Notes under the pieces: model-generated
Told to the model about the DNA's origin: nothing
Seen by the model: only the letters and a program-made list of their open reading frames with translations
Database searches by the model: none
Program-made: the position numbers and the translations under genes
Origin: Streptomyces sp. NBC_01335
Lineage (GTDB): Bacteria > Actinomycetota > Actinomycetes > Streptomycetales > Streptomycetaceae
Assembly: GCF_035953295.1 (NCBI RefSeq)
Contig: NZ_CP108370.1
Coordinates: 6,309,001 to 6,373,000, forward strand
Length of the DNA stretch: 64,000 bases
Reading direction: 5' to 3'
Shown here: piece after piece, positions 29,142-37,624 of the stretch
How the letters are laid out: every line of letters starts with the position of its first letter
Position numbering within the stretch: the stretch's first letter is position 1

Positions 29142-29153
29142 GGTCTCGCCTTT

Positions 29154-29166
29154 CGAAAATGTTTCG
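29154..29166. promoter_or_regulatory. Xylan-locus operator at bxlE
   Basis: CGAAAATGTTTCG, identical to the core of the site at 20101-20113 and downstream of the candidate promoter, so bound repressor would block elongation or initiation. Confidence 0.75.
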
Positions 29167-29182
29167 GCTTCATTACCGAAAC
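29161..29182. promoter_or_regulatory. Second inverted repeat at bxlE
   Basis: GTTTCGG (29161-29167) and CCGAAAC (29176-29182) are perfect inverted arms 8 bp apart, sharing bases with the first operator. Two dimers could bind, or one tetramer could choose between the arms. Confidence 0.55.
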
Positions 29183-29195
29183 TTCATGCGTCGGG

Positions 29196-29225
29196 ACGCT
29201 AGGGCTCGGCGGCTGGAGGGGTCAA
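29196..29225 (-). promoter_or_regulatory. Candidate promoter of the bxl operon
   Basis: On the minus strand TTGACC (29225-29220) and TAGCGT (29201-29196) are 18 bp apart, a good match to the Streptomyces vegetative consensus. Predicted start of transcription about 29189, just upstream of the operators. Confidence 0.55.
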
Positions 29226-29293
29226 GACTCGGGCCCCAAGTTGCTGATTTGTTATCTCTGTTGGCCAATTGTTCGTGCCCTATGCTTCTCACC

Positions 29294-30310
29294 ATGCGCG
29301 ATGACGAGAACGTGGGCCGCATCACCCTTGCCCAGGTGGCCCAGCAGGCCGGCGTCTCCATTTCGACAGTTTCGAAGGTGCTCAACGGCAGACAGGACGT
29401 TGCGGCGCCGACCCGCGTCAAAGTGGAACGCCTGCTGGAGACGCACTCCTACCGGCGGACGACCCGGTCCGCCCGGGAGGCCCCACTGATCGAGCTCGTC
29501 TTCCACGAGCTCGACAGCATCTGGGCGATGGAGCTGATCAGAGGTGTGGAGAACGTCGCCAAGCTCCACGGGGCGGGCGTGGTGCTCACGGAGAGCGGCA
29601 CCCGCCACTCACCCAGCCCCGAGTGGATCGAGGGAGTGCTCCAGCGGCGTCCGCTCGGCGTGGTGCTGGTCTTCTCGGCACTGCCGGTGGAGTTCAAGCA
29701 GCAGCTGCGGTCCCGGTCGATCCCCTTCGTGATCATCGACCCGGCCGGCGACCCCGAACCGGACGTGCCCTCGGTGGGCTCGGCGAACTGGAGCGGCGGC
29801 CTCGCCGCGACGCGCCACCTCATCGAGCTGGGCCACCGCCGGATCGGCATCATCACCGGCCCCGAGGACATGATCTGCTCCCTCGCCCGGCTGGACGGCT
29901 ACCGCTCCGCGATGAGCATGGCCGGCCTGGAAGCCTCCTCCGACCTGGTGCTCTACGGCGACTTCCACGTCGAGGGCGGCTACGACCGGACCATGGAGCT
30001 GCTCGCCCTGCCCGACCCGCCCACCGCGATCTTCGCCGGCAGCGACCTCCAGGCCCTCGGCGTGCTCGAAGCGGCACGGGTCAGCGGACTGCGCGTCCCG
30101 CACGACCTCTCCGTGGTCGGGTACGACGACGTGCCGATCGCCCGCTGGTCCAGCCCCGCCCTCACCACCGTCCACCAGCCGCTGCGGCAGATGGCCGAGG
30201 AAGCGGTCCAGATGCTGCTGCGGATGCGTGACGAAGCTCCGATGACCACGCGGATGGAGCTCGCCACCAGCCTGGTCGTGCGCAACAGTACGGCCGCTCC
30301 TCGCGCTTGA
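29294..30310 (+). CDS. bxlR: LacI-family regulator of xylobiose utilisation
   Basis: Repressor divergent from the importer operon. The 338-residue protein has the LacI helix-turn-helix at residues 10-30 (TLAQVAQQAGVSISTVSKVLNG) and an effector-binding domain with HLIELGHRRIGIITGP and VVGYDDVPIARWSSPALTTV. The ATG at 29294 (MRDDENVG) is chosen for length; an ATG 12 bases earlier (MLLTMRDD) is equally possible because neither has a strong ribosome site. It probably binds the CGAAA-ATG-TTTCG palindromes at 29154 and 20101 and is released by xylobiose or a related sugar (inferred from the known Streptomyces bxl system). Confidence 0.88.
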   Translation: MRDDENVGRITLAQVAQQAGVSISTVSKVLNGRQDVAAPTRVKVERLLETHSYRRTTRSAREAPLIELVFHELDSIWAMELIRGVENVAKLHGAGVVLTESGTRHSPSPEWIEGVLQRRPLGVVLVFSALPVEFKQQLRSRSIPFVIIDPAGDPEPDVPSVGSANWSGGLAATRHLIELGHRRIGIITGPEDMICSLARLDGYRSAMSMAGLEASSDLVLYGDFHVEGGYDRTMELLALPDPPTAIFAGSDLQALGVLEAARVSGLRVPHDLSVVGYDDVPIARWSSPALTTVHQPLRQMAEEAVQMLLRMRDEAPMTTRMELATSLVVRNSTAAPRA

Positions 30311-30323
30311 GGAACGGCCGTAC
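30288..30323 (+). terminator. Terminator overlapping the end of the LacI gene
   Basis: GTACGGCCG (30288-30296) with CGGCCGTAC (30315-30323) and an inner TCCTC/GAGGA stem; the stop codon lies inside the hairpin. Confidence 0.75.
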
Positions 30324-30351
30324 GGGGGAGCGGGGTCCAGGTCGGCGAGCG

Positions 30352-30510
30352 TCGGAGTAGGCGCGGACGTCGGCCACGCTCCACCAGCTGCCCGCGGAGG
30401 CGGTGAGCGTCGTCCGGACGTGACGGACCTGGCGGTGCGGGAGTTCGACGGTGGTGAACTGCCCGGCGCCGCACGAAGGTGCCGATACGACGGTTCCGTA
30501 CAGCGGTGCC
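30352..30510 (-). pseudogene. Remnant of a discoidin (F5/8 type C) domain of a secreted hydrolase
   Basis: On the minus strand one frame reads GAGQFTTVELPHRQVRHV and then TASAGSWWSVADVRAYSD, the recognisable final strands of the F5/8C modules found at the carboxyl ends of Streptomyces glycoside hydrolases. No catalytic domain, start or proper stop accompanies it; the frame runs on into the LacI antisense. It is probably the tail of a deleted secreted hydrolase that once bordered the xylan locus. Confidence 0.55.
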
Positions 30511-30527
30511 GGGGCGCGGGCCCGGGG

Positions 30528-30905
30528 TCAAACCGCGGTCAGCGCGAACCCGTGTCCGGCCGGATCGGCGTAGTACCGCGTGTCGTGGACCCCGCCGTTG
30601 TTCCTGGCCTCCACCGGAGTGGCGCCGAGACCGATCGCCTCCCGCTCGGCCGCGTCCATGTCCGCGCGCTCGACCCGGATGAGCACATGGGCCTGCTGGG
30701 AGTCGTCCGGGCGGGGCCAACTCGGCGGTGCGTAACCGAGATCCCGACGGATCGCCAGATGCACCCCCGCCTCCCCGACGACCTCCACGTAGTCGTTGCC
30801 CCGGCCCGGCCTGGACTCGGCACCCAGCAGCCCGGCGTAGAACTCGGCCAGTTCCATCGGATCGGCGCTGTCGAGCACGAGAACCAGGGATTTGTGAACT
30901 GCCAT
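30528..30905 (-). CDS. VOC-family (glyoxalase/bleomycin-resistance fold) protein
   Basis: A 125-residue single-domain protein of the vicinal-oxygen-chelate superfamily, with two beta-alpha-beta-beta-beta modules: VHKSLVLVLDSADPMELAEFYAGLLGAES, VHLAIRRDLGY and HVLIRVERADMDAAER, RYYADPAGHGFAL. The metal ligands would be His4 and Glu/His in the second module, but the substrate is unknown. The start has GAGGAG 8 bases upstream. It stands alone between the hydrolase remnant and a rightward small membrane protein. Many Streptomyces genomes carry several such proteins with no assigned role. Confidence 0.8.
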   Translation of the reverse strand: MAVHKSLVLVLDSADPMELAEFYAGLLGAESRPGRGNDYVEVVGEAGVHLAIRRDLGYAPPSWPRPDDSQQAHVLIRVERADMDAAEREAIGLGATPVEARNNGGVHDTRYYADPAGHGFALTAV

Positions 30906-31146
30906 GCGAGGAACTCCTCTGCGGAGATCGGACCGAACGGACATGCGGGCCCCGGGGCTGCCGCCCGCTCCCTCGGCTGCCTTGCCGACGGATCGCACAC
31001 CCCGCGACCACCGGCGGCCCGCACACCGTGTGCCCCCGACCGGACGGGGCAATCCGCCTGCCGGGACGGGAGTTCGTCCCGTGACGCCGGTGTCGCCCAA
31101 GCTCAACGCCGCGTCTACGGGCTCCCGTTCGGGGCAGGATCCGTGC

Positions 31147-31416
31147 ATGGCATCGAAGAGGCATGTGGCTCTGGCCCCCCGCGCGCTGCGGCAGTTGCGG
31201 AGGGTGCGCTCCGTCTACCTGGTGGGCGCCCTGCTCTCCCTGCTCGGGCTGCTCACCCAGGAGGGACCCGCGGCGACGGGCGGCAGGCAGGCGGTGATCG
31301 CGGCCGTGCTCCTGGGGGTGTTCACCTTCCTGCTCGCCGTGACGCTCGTACAGCTGTGGCGGCACGCGCGCACGGCGCACTGCGGCACCGCCCGGAAGCT
31401 GACCCGGTCCGTCTGA
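31147..31416 (+). CDS. Small two-helix membrane protein
   Basis: An 89-residue protein with a basic amino end (MASKRHVALAPRALRQLRRV) and two hydrophobic segments (YLVGALLSLLGLL and AVIAAVLLGVFTFLLAVTLVQLW), cytoplasmic ends predicted for both termini by the positive-inside rule. The ATG at 31147 follows AGGA. Family not recognised; similar short proteins are common in Streptomyces. It is followed after 169 bp by a vWA gene, with no evidence of co-function. The 241 bp before it show no gene. Confidence 0.65.
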   Translation: MASKRHVALAPRALRQLRRVRSVYLVGALLSLLGLLTQEGPAATGGRQAVIAAVLLGVFTFLLAVTLVQLWRHARTAHCGTARKLTRSV

Positions 31417-31585
31417 GTCTCCGCGTCCCCAACCTCACAAGCTCTTCTAGCGCGGGGGCCTACCCGTCGGACACGGGCGCGCGCGCACTCCTCGTCCGGC
31501 TCCCGGCCTCGATGTCAGTGCCTCCTCCTAGGGTTGGAACATCGCTCGGGGAGCCGCTCGGGGGCCTTTGAAGGGGAGTGGAAGC

Positions 31586-32644
31586 GTGTCCGGAAACAGG
31601 ATCCAGCACAAGGTGAACCACGTCGCGCTGGTCGTGGACTGCTCGGGTTCGATGCACCCGCACCAGGGTCAGCTCGTCCGTGTCGTGGACGAGTTCGTGG
31701 CGGGGCTGAAGGCCGAATCGGACAGCCTCGGCCACGAGACGCGGATCAGCCTCTACTCCTTCGACCACAGGGTGGAGAACCTGGTCTGGGACATGGACGT
31801 GAAGCATCTGCCGTCCATGCGGGGCCTGTACAAGGTCAACAACGGCGCCACCGCGCTCATCGAGGCGTCGCTGAAGTCCCTGGAAGACCTGGGCCACATC
31901 TGGGAGGAGTACGGCGAGCACAGCTTCCTCCAGATCGTGGTGACGGACGGCGAGGAGAACGCCTCCGGCGGCGACCGGCGGCACGACGGCGACATGACCA
32001 TCCTCGGCCCCTGGCTCGACAGGATCACGGCGAAGATGGGCGGGCTGCCGGGCCACTGGACCTCCGCGATCCTGGTGCCGAACTCCCTGGCCAAGCGGAC
32101 GGCCCAGAACTACGGCTTCCCGGCCGGGAACATCGCCATCTGGGACGCCGACTCCAAGGAGGGCGTCGAGGAGGCGATCGGCACCGTGCGCGCCGCCGCC
32201 ACCAGCTTCCTGCGCGGCCGTGAACAGGGCGTGCGGGGCACGAAGAACCTGTTCGCCGTGGGCCAGGACATATCGGTGGACCAGGTGCGCGCGAGTCTGG
32301 AACCGATCGCGGCCGACAAGTACCGCCTCCTCAAGGTCGACCAGGAGATCGATATCCGCTCCTTCGTCGACTCCCACCCGGGCGTCTCCTACCAACGCGG
32401 CTCCTGCTACTACCAGTTGGGCTCCCGCGTGCAGGTCCAGCCGGACAAGGAGGTCATCGTGGTCGAGAAGGACACCGACCGCGCCTACACGGGCGACGCC
32501 GCGCGCGGCATGCTGTTCGGGACCGGCGTCCGCGGGACCGTCTCCGTGAAGGCGGGCACCAACCCCCGGCTGGAGGTGTACGTGCAGAGCCGCTCGGTGA
32601 ACCGCAAGCTCAAGGCGGACACCCGCCTCCTCATCATGCTCTGA
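31586..32644 (+). CDS. von Willebrand factor A domain protein
   Basis: A 352-residue cytoplasmic protein. The vWA domain occupies about residues 10-210 with the metal-site motif VVDCSGSMHP (D-x-S-x-S) and VVTDGEENA. A carboxyl beta-rich part (YQLGSRVQVQPDKEVIVVEKD) ends the protein. No signal peptide or membrane segment. The GTG at 31586 is preferred because GGGGAG lies 7 bases before it; an ATG 18 bases upstream overlaps that site. vWA proteins mediate metal-dependent protein binding, but no partner such as a MoxR ATPase is nearby. Confidence 0.82.
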   Translation: MSGNRIQHKVNHVALVVDCSGSMHPHQGQLVRVVDEFVAGLKAESDSLGHETRISLYSFDHRVENLVWDMDVKHLPSMRGLYKVNNGATALIEASLKSLEDLGHIWEEYGEHSFLQIVVTDGEENASGGDRRHDGDMTILGPWLDRITAKMGGLPGHWTSAILVPNSLAKRTAQNYGFPAGNIAIWDADSKEGVEEAIGTVRAAATSFLRGREQGVRGTKNLFAVGQDISVDQVRASLEPIAADKYRLLKVDQEIDIRSFVDSHPGVSYQRGSCYYQLGSRVQVQPDKEVIVVEKDTDRAYTGDAARGMLFGTGVRGTVSVKAGTNPRLEVYVQSRSVNRKLKADTRLLIML

Positions 32645-32701
32645 GCCACTCCGCTCAGAACCGAATGGACGTTCCATCGTGCGGGGGCGTACGTTCCCTC
32701 T

Positions 32702-32718
32702 GCCCGCACTAAGCGGGC
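32702..32718 (+). terminator. Short hairpin after the vWA gene
   Basis: GCCCGC-actaa-GCGGGC: a perfect 6-bp stem with a 5-base loop, 57 bp after the vWA stop and 35 bp before the DUF4328 start. Confidence 0.55.
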
Positions 32719-32753
32719 CACTCTCTCATTCATTCGTCCGGGGGGACCTTGTC

Positions 32754-33491
32754 GTGTCCGAATTCGTCGCATCTCCACAGCAGCCTGCCTGGCCCGGGGC
32801 GTTGCCGCCCCAGCCGCCGCGCGCCCCTGAGGGCCTGCTGAAGGCCGTCGTCGCACTGCTCGGCCTGGTGGCGCTCACCGACCTCTTCGCCGTGTTCGCC
32901 GACCTGAGGGTGGCGAACACGGTCGGCGGCGACGAGAACTTCTCCGTCGTCGCCGCCGAGGATCTCGACGCGGTGGACAGCCTCTACGGGGTCGCCGCTC
33001 TGATCCAGGTCGTCGCATACCTCGCCTGCGCGGTCGTCTTCATCATCTGGTTCTTCCGGATGCGCAAGTACGTCGGGGCCCTGGCGCAGGACGCGTTCGA
33101 ACGCGGCGCCGGCTGGGCGATCGGCTCGTGGTTCGTCCCGATCGGGGCGCTGTGGATGCCGTTCCGCATCGCCCACCAGATGTGGAACGCCGCCACCCGG
33201 ACCCTGGGCTCCGAGCCCGCTCGGTACCCGTCCGCCTGGCCGGTGCGGCTGTGGTGGAGCCTCTTCGTCCTCTCGGGCCTCGCCGGACGGTTCGCGAGCG
33301 GCTACGACATCGACGCACCGCTCGGAGACATCAGGAGCGCCGCTCTGCGGACGGCGGTCTCCGACGGCCTGGACATCGTCGCGGCCGCCGCCGCGGTGTA
33401 CTTCGTCATACGCCTGATGGCCCTCCACCGCCGCCCGACCCCGGAGTTCGGCCACCCCACCCCGGTCCAGCCGGGCTACCCGGCGCTCTGA
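32754..33491 (+). CDS. DUF4328 membrane protein
   Basis: A 245-residue integral membrane protein of the DUF4328 family, recognised by WFFRMRKYVGALA and GWAIGSWFVPIGALWMPFRIAHQMWNA. There is a short Pro-rich cytoplasmic lead (SPQQPAWPGALPPQPP), then about five hydrophobic segments. The GTG at 32754 has GGGGGGA about 8 bases upstream. Function unknown; members are widespread in actinomycetes, often with Pro-rich cytoplasmic tails. Confidence 0.8.
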   Translation: MSEFVASPQQPAWPGALPPQPPRAPEGLLKAVVALLGLVALTDLFAVFADLRVANTVGGDENFSVVAAEDLDAVDSLYGVAALIQVVAYLACAVVFIIWFFRMRKYVGALAQDAFERGAGWAIGSWFVPIGALWMPFRIAHQMWNAATRTLGSEPARYPSAWPVRLWWSLFVLSGLAGRFASGYDIDAPLGDIRSAALRTAVSDGLDIVAAAAAVYFVIRLMALHRRPTPEFGHPTPVQPGYPAL

Positions 33492-33499
33492 CCACGGGA

Positions 33500-33536
33500 C
33501 CCGCTCCAGGGCCCTGACCTCGGGCCTTGGAGCGGG
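33500..33536 (+). terminator. Hairpin terminator after DUF4328
   Basis: CCCGCTCC (33500-33507) pairs with GGAGCGGG (33529-33536), with an inner GGGCC/GGCCC stem, 9 bp after the stop. Confidence 0.75.
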
Positions 33537-33540
33537 GTGC

Positions 33541-33616
33541 CTGCTCAAGGGACTTGTTCAAGAAACTTGCTCAAGGGACTTGGCCAAGGAACCTGCTCAG
33601 GGGCTCGGCCAAGGAC
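33541..33616. repeat. Three 26-bp degenerate tandem units
   Basis: Units at 33541-33566, 33567-33592 and 33593-33616 share TGCTCAAGGGACTTG followed by CAAGGAAC; the third is two bases shorter. They lie between the terminator and the convergent membrane-protein gene. Confidence 0.75.
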
Positions 33617-33633
33617 TGCGGCGAAGGCTGCCG

Positions 33634-34194
33634 TCAGTGGCCGGCGGCGGCCTTGACCAGGGCGACGGCCAGCCCGATCGCGGCGTCGAGCGCACCGGCC
33701 AGCAGGGCGACCGCGGTGCCGTTGCCGAGCCGGACTCCGCCGTACCAGCCCCAGCCGAACAGACCGGCCACGCTGACCCCCGCCGCCGCGAACAACGCGG
33801 TCTCCAGGTACATCACGTCCAGAGCCGCGGCGCCGATCAGGATCAGCGGGCCGACGGCGGAGAGCAGCAGCGGGCTGCTGACCCACAGCATCCGCCGCAG
33901 CTCCGCCCGCGTGGCGATCCGGCCGTGCACCGTGCGGTGGGCCTGTTCGTCGGCGACGAGCGTGGCCAGCCAGAGGCCGATGGCGGCAGCCGCCACACTG
34001 GCCGCCGCCCCGGTCGGGGAGGGGTGCTCGGCCGCCGACAGGCCGATCACCACGGAGATCATGGTGATCGTCGCGTACAGCCGCTCCTTGAGCCAGCCGA
34101 GCCGGTCGGCGGGGTGCTCCGTGTCCTTGCCCGCCGCGCTCCCGGAGGCGTCGGCCGGGCGCGGTCGGCGTCCCTCGGTACTGTCGTGGGCCAT
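33634..34194 (-). CDS. Multi-pass membrane protein of unknown family
   Basis: A 186-residue protein with a charged amino end (MAHDSTEGRRPRPAD), then about five hydrophobic segments from residue 40: TITMISVVIGLSAA, an Ala-rich helix, SSPLLLSAVGPLILIGAAAL, ALFAAAGVSVAGLFGWGWYG and ALLAGALDAAIGLAVALV. Between helices 2 and 3 is the hydrophilic piece DEQAHRTVHGRIATRAELRRM. I do not recognise a family. Start at ATG 34194 chosen because upstream sequence is Pro/Arg-rich and unlike coding; the ribosome site is weak. Confidence 0.65.
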   Translation of the reverse strand: MAHDSTEGRRPRPADASGSAAGKDTEHPADRLGWLKERLYATITMISVVIGLSAAEHPSPTGAAASVAAAAIGLWLATLVADEQAHRTVHGRIATRAELRRMLWVSSPLLLSAVGPLILIGAAALDVMYLETALFAAAGVSVAGLFGWGWYGGVRLGNGTAVALLAGALDAAIGLAVALVKAAAGH

Positions 34195-34338
34195 GCGGCC
34201 AGCGTAGGTTTCGGGGCGCCCGATCCGGCGGCCCGTCGGGGTCGTGTCTTCGGGGGCGGGGCTGGGCTGGGCTGGGCGTACGCGACCCGGCGGCGGCGCG
34301 CCCCGCTTGCGGCCGGGCGGCAGCGGAAGGCAGGGTTC

Positions 34339-34797
34339 GTGGCTGTGGCCACCCTGCTGATCGTCCATCACACACCCTCGCCGAACTGCCAGGCGCTCTT
34401 TGAAGCCGTCGTCTCCGGGGCATCGGCCGACGGCATCGAAAACGTCCGCGTCCTACGGCGCGCGGCCCTCTCCGCGACCGCGTCCGACGTACTCGCCGCA
34501 GACGGCGTCCTGCTCGGCACCCCGGCGAACCTCGGATACATGTCCGGCGCTCTCAAGCACTTCTTCGACCAGATCTACTACCCGTGCCTGGACGCGACGC
34601 GCGGCCGCCCCTTCGGCTACTGGGTGCACGGCGGAAACGACGTCACCGGCGCCGTGCGCGGAATCGAGTCGATCACCACGGGCCTGGGATGGCGGCGTAC
34701 GACCGACGCCGTGACGGTCACCGGGGAGCCGGCCAAGGCCGACCTCGAAGCCTGCTGGGAACTGGGAGCGACCGTCGCCGCGGGCCTGATGCCCTGA
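34339..34797 (+). CDS. Flavodoxin-like / NAD(P)H-dependent oxidoreductase
   Basis: A 152-residue flavodoxin-fold protein. LLIVHHTPSPNCQALFEAV is the FMN phosphate loop and GVLLGTPANLGYMSGALKHFFDQIYY the second FMN loop typical of NADPH-dependent FMN reductase-like proteins. The GTG at 34339 has GGAAGG 8 bases upstream; a second GTG two codons later is possible. Substrate unknown. It ends 77 bp before an MFS gene read the same way. Confidence 0.75.
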   Translation: MAVATLLIVHHTPSPNCQALFEAVVSGASADGIENVRVLRRAALSATASDVLAADGVLLGTPANLGYMSGALKHFFDQIYYPCLDATRGRPFGYWVHGGNDVTGAVRGIESITTGLGWRRTTDAVTVTGEPAKADLEACWELGATVAAGLMP

Positions 34798-34839
34798 CCC
34801 TCCGGACGCGCCGCCCGCGAGAGCGCCCGCCAGCAAGGT

Positions 34840-34851
34840 GTACGTTCGTAC
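34840..34851. promoter_or_regulatory. Short palindrome upstream of the MFS gene
   Basis: GTACG-TT-CGTAC, 23 bp before the MFS start codon, a possible operator for a TetR- or MarR-like regulator located elsewhere. Confidence 0.35.
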
Positions 34852-34873
34852 GCTTCGGCGCTAGGGTCTCCTC

Positions 34874-36127
34874 ATGACTGTCGACGCCATACCGGTCCGC
34901 CGTCCCGCCGCAGACCGGCGGGCCCGTGCGGCCGTCGCCGTGCTGTTCCTGACCAACGGGGCCCTCTTCGCCAACCTCCTGCCGAGGTATCCGCAGATCA
35001 AGGCCGAACTCGGCATGACCAACGCCGTCTACGGCCTGGCCGTGGCGGCCTTCCCGACCGGGGCCCTGGTGGCCGGACCGGCGGCCGGAGCGCTCGTCCG
35101 CAGGTTCGGCTCGGCCCGCGTCGCGGTCGCCGGCACGCTGCTGACCGGTGCGGGCGTCCTCGCCGCCGGTCTCGCCGGCGTCGTACCGCTGTTCGCGGCG
35201 GCACTGTTCCTGGCCGGAGCGATGGACGCGATCACGGACGTCGCGCAGAACGCGCACGGCCTGCGCGTACAGCGCCGCTACGGCCGGTCCATCATCAACT
35301 CCTTCCACGCGATCTGGTCGATCGGCGCCGTCGCGGGCGGCCTCATGGCCGCCGGAGCCATGACGCTCGGCCTGACGCGCGGGCAGCACCTGACCGTGTC
35401 GGGCTTCGTCTTCGCCGTCGTCGCCTGCTGCGCCCTGCGCTTCTGCCTGCCCGGCCCGGACAACGAACGCCCGGACAACGAGCGCCCGGACAACGAACCG
35501 GCGTCCGGCGCTCTCCCGCCCGAGTCGGCCCGCTCCTCGATCACCGCCCGGCGCGGCACCGCGTACGTACTGGCCGCCCTCGTCCTCATCGCGACCGCCG
35601 GCACCCTCGTGGAGGACGCGGGCAACTCCTGGGCCGCCCTCTACCTCTCCGATTCCCTGCGCGCCTCGGCGACGCTCGCCGCGACCGGTTACATCGCCCT
35701 GGTCGGCGCCCAGTTCGTCGGCCGTATCATCGGCGACCGGCTCGTCGACCGCTTCGGCCAGCGGGCGGTGGCCCGCACCGGCGGCCTGATCGCCGCGTTC
35801 GGCATGGGCCTCGCACTGGCCGTGCCCACGCTGCCCGGCACCGTCCTCGGCTTCGCCGCCGCGGGATTCGGGGTGGCGACCCTGGTCCCCGCCGCCATGC
35901 ACGAGGCCGACAACCTCCCCGGTCTCAAGCCCGGGTCCGGACTGACGATCGTCTCCTGGCTCATGCGCCTGGGGTTCCTGGTCTCCCCGCCGATCGTCGG
36001 CCTGGTCGCCGACGCCACGAGCCTCCGGATCGGCCTGCTGGTGGTTCCGCTGGCCGGAGCGGTCACCGTCCTTCTCTCCGGAGTGCTCCAGCCCCGCCGA
36101 GCCCCCGAAACGGATGCCGCCGCGTGA
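34874..36127 (+). CDS. MFS transporter
   Basis: A 417-residue major facilitator protein with about 12 hydrophobic segments, the loop 2-3 motif AALVRRFGSARVAVAG, and FLAGAMDAITDVAQNAHGLRVQ. The central loop contains three tandem DNERP units (PDNERPDNERPDNEP). It most resembles the FucP/YbjJ-like group often annotated as sugar or unknown transporters. Substrate not predictable. The start is at ATG 34874; a palindrome lies just upstream. The next 487 bp have no intact gene. Confidence 0.8.
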   Translation: MTVDAIPVRRPAADRRARAAVAVLFLTNGALFANLLPRYPQIKAELGMTNAVYGLAVAAFPTGALVAGPAAGALVRRFGSARVAVAGTLLTGAGVLAAGLAGVVPLFAAALFLAGAMDAITDVAQNAHGLRVQRRYGRSIINSFHAIWSIGAVAGGLMAAGAMTLGLTRGQHLTVSGFVFAVVACCALRFCLPGPDNERPDNERPDNEPASGALPPESARSSITARRGTAYVLAALVLIATAGTLVEDAGNSWAALYLSDSLRASATLAATGYIALVGAQFVGRIIGDRLVDRFGQRAVARTGGLIAAFGMGLALAVPTLPGTVLGFAAAGFGVATLVPAAMHEADNLPGLKPGSGLTIVSWLMRLGFLVSPPIVGLVADATSLRIGLLVVPLAGAVTVLLSGVLQPRRAPETDAAA

Positions 36128-36314
36128 GCGCGAGCGGCGGGCCGGCCCGCCTGGAAGGCGCACCCGAGTCCCGTACCACCCCGCCCCGTCCCCTCGACGT
36201 GGAGGCGGCCTTCCCCGCCCTCGCGGCCCACCGGCGCACCGCCACCAGGATGCACCCCCGACCCGGCACACCGACGGTGCGGGACAGTTCCGTGGCGGGC
36301 CCCGTGCTGTGGCC

Positions 36315-36425
36315 GGGCGCGAAAGCACCGTCAAAGCACATGCCAGCCGCATCCTGACCGCCCTGAACGTCACCAACCGAGTACAGGCAGCACTCCTGGC
36401 CCGCGACGCCGACCTCACCCGCTGA
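36315..36425 (+). pseudogene. LuxR-type HTH remnant
   Basis: One frame reads GRESTVKAHASRILTALN and then VTNRVQAALLARDADLTR before a stop, the recognition helix and end of a NarL/LuxR response regulator. The receiver domain and the first helices are gone, and the preceding 190 bp encode nothing recognisable. The rest of the 36128-36614 gap holds no other supported feature. Confidence 0.7.
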
Positions 36426-36614
36426 CACACCCCGGCACTCGGCTCAGCCGACCTGTCCCGTCGCATCGGAGCTGTTTCTGCATCTTGGCCCGAGTTGCTG
36501 GTTCGCCAAGTGGATCGAGAACACACCTCGCCGAATTCTCAACAGACGTGGCTTCGGCGGAATCCCTGATGACCGTCACTCGCCCTCGGCTGGGCCGTAC
36601 ACCATGGTGAGGTG

Positions 36615-37067
36615 ATGAGCACCGAAACTGAGCCGGTCGAACACGATGACCGGTGGATCTTGAATCTCCGAGGGCGGGGCGTTGCTGGGATCACTGTCGA
36701 CCACCGCCTCACGCTGACCCTCGACGGATGTTGGGAGGTCGCACTCGAAACGCCTGCTCGGCTCTCATCCGGGCCGGCCCACACCAATCCCGGCGTGCTT
36801 CTGGTGCCGGAGACTCAGGACGTGGCCGCAGCCCTCCCTCTCTTCGGGACGAAGGTCGTCTCGGCGGTCGCCTTCAAGACCGGTGCGCTTCGGATGGTGT
36901 TCGAGGACGGCACGCATCTGACGTGTCCAACCGATGCGGCGATCGAGGCGTGGCGGATCACAGGACCTGGAGGATGGCAGTTCGTATCCCTGCCGGGAGG
37001 CGACCTCGGCGTCTGGTCCGCCTTCGCGGCAAATGAGAAGCCGCAAGGCCGGTCCGCAGTGCGTTGA
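36615..37067 (+). CDS. DUF6188-like hypothetical protein
   Basis: A 150-residue acidic cytoplasmic protein: DDRWILNLRGRGVAGITVDHRLTL near the start resembles the DUF6188 family, and later MVFEDGTHLTCP and AIEAWRITGPGGW complete a beta-rich domain. No signal peptide. A GTG immediately before the ATG is an alternative start; the ribosome site is weak (GGTGAGG). The G+C is lower than in the core genes around it. Function unknown; such proteins are frequent near polymorphic toxin loci, but none is seen here. Confidence 0.6.
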   Translation: MSTETEPVEHDDRWILNLRGRGVAGITVDHRLTLTLDGCWEVALETPARLSSGPAHTNPGVLLVPETQDVAAALPLFGTKVVSAVAFKTGALRMVFEDGTHLTCPTDAAIEAWRITGPGGWQFVSLPGGDLGVWSAFAANEKPQGRSAVR

Positions 37068-37134
37068 GGATGTGCAGGCTGGAGTGCGACGGGACAGAAC
37101 CGATGTGGGAGCCGGAGGCAGGGGTGATCACCTC

Positions 37135-37622
37135 ATGATGCGAGGTGCCTTCGACGAGGCCCCTTTGACCGCACTCTTCCCTCTCCTGACACCTGCGGAT
37201 GTGGACTCCTTCAATCAGGCGGCCCGCACGGTCGACACGGCTCGAGCAGCTGGAACAACGGCGGATTGGGAGTGGGCCCTGGAGCATGCCACTTTCCCCG
37301 GCACACAGCTGGGGACGCCGATCGTCCTTGGGCTGGATGTCATTGAGCGCGCTGAGGGAGGCGACCAGCTGGAGTTCCTGCTTCAGGTGGTGTGGACCGA
37401 CCAGGGCCAGCTCGCGGTCGATGCGGCGGTGAATGTGGCCTGCTGGTGCGAGACCGACCACGCTACCCATGACGTCGACGTCCTGAGGACCGTGGTCGGC
37501 GAGGAGACTTCGTTGACCGATGCATTCCGTGCCGGCGCTGGACGCCTGACTGGCTGGCCGATCCTCACGGCGCGGACCACTGGCGTGCCGAGGCGGGTCC
37601 ACCTCCCAGGCGGATCAACTGA
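37135..37622 (+). CDS. Hypothetical protein, probably frameshifted near its end
   Basis: The frame from ATG 37135 (MMRGAFDEAPLTALFPLLTP) reads as an acidic helical protein to about residue 137 (TDAFRAGAGRLTG). After that it turns Arg/Pro-rich and runs on without meaning, whereas the minus-one frame from about 37550 reads DWLADPHGADHWRAEAG and stops at 37622. The simplest explanation is a one-base indel near 37550, by mutation or sequencing error; the given end assumes that shift. I do not recognise the family. Start context AGGGG at 11 bases. Confidence 0.5.
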
Positions 37623-37624
37623 AG

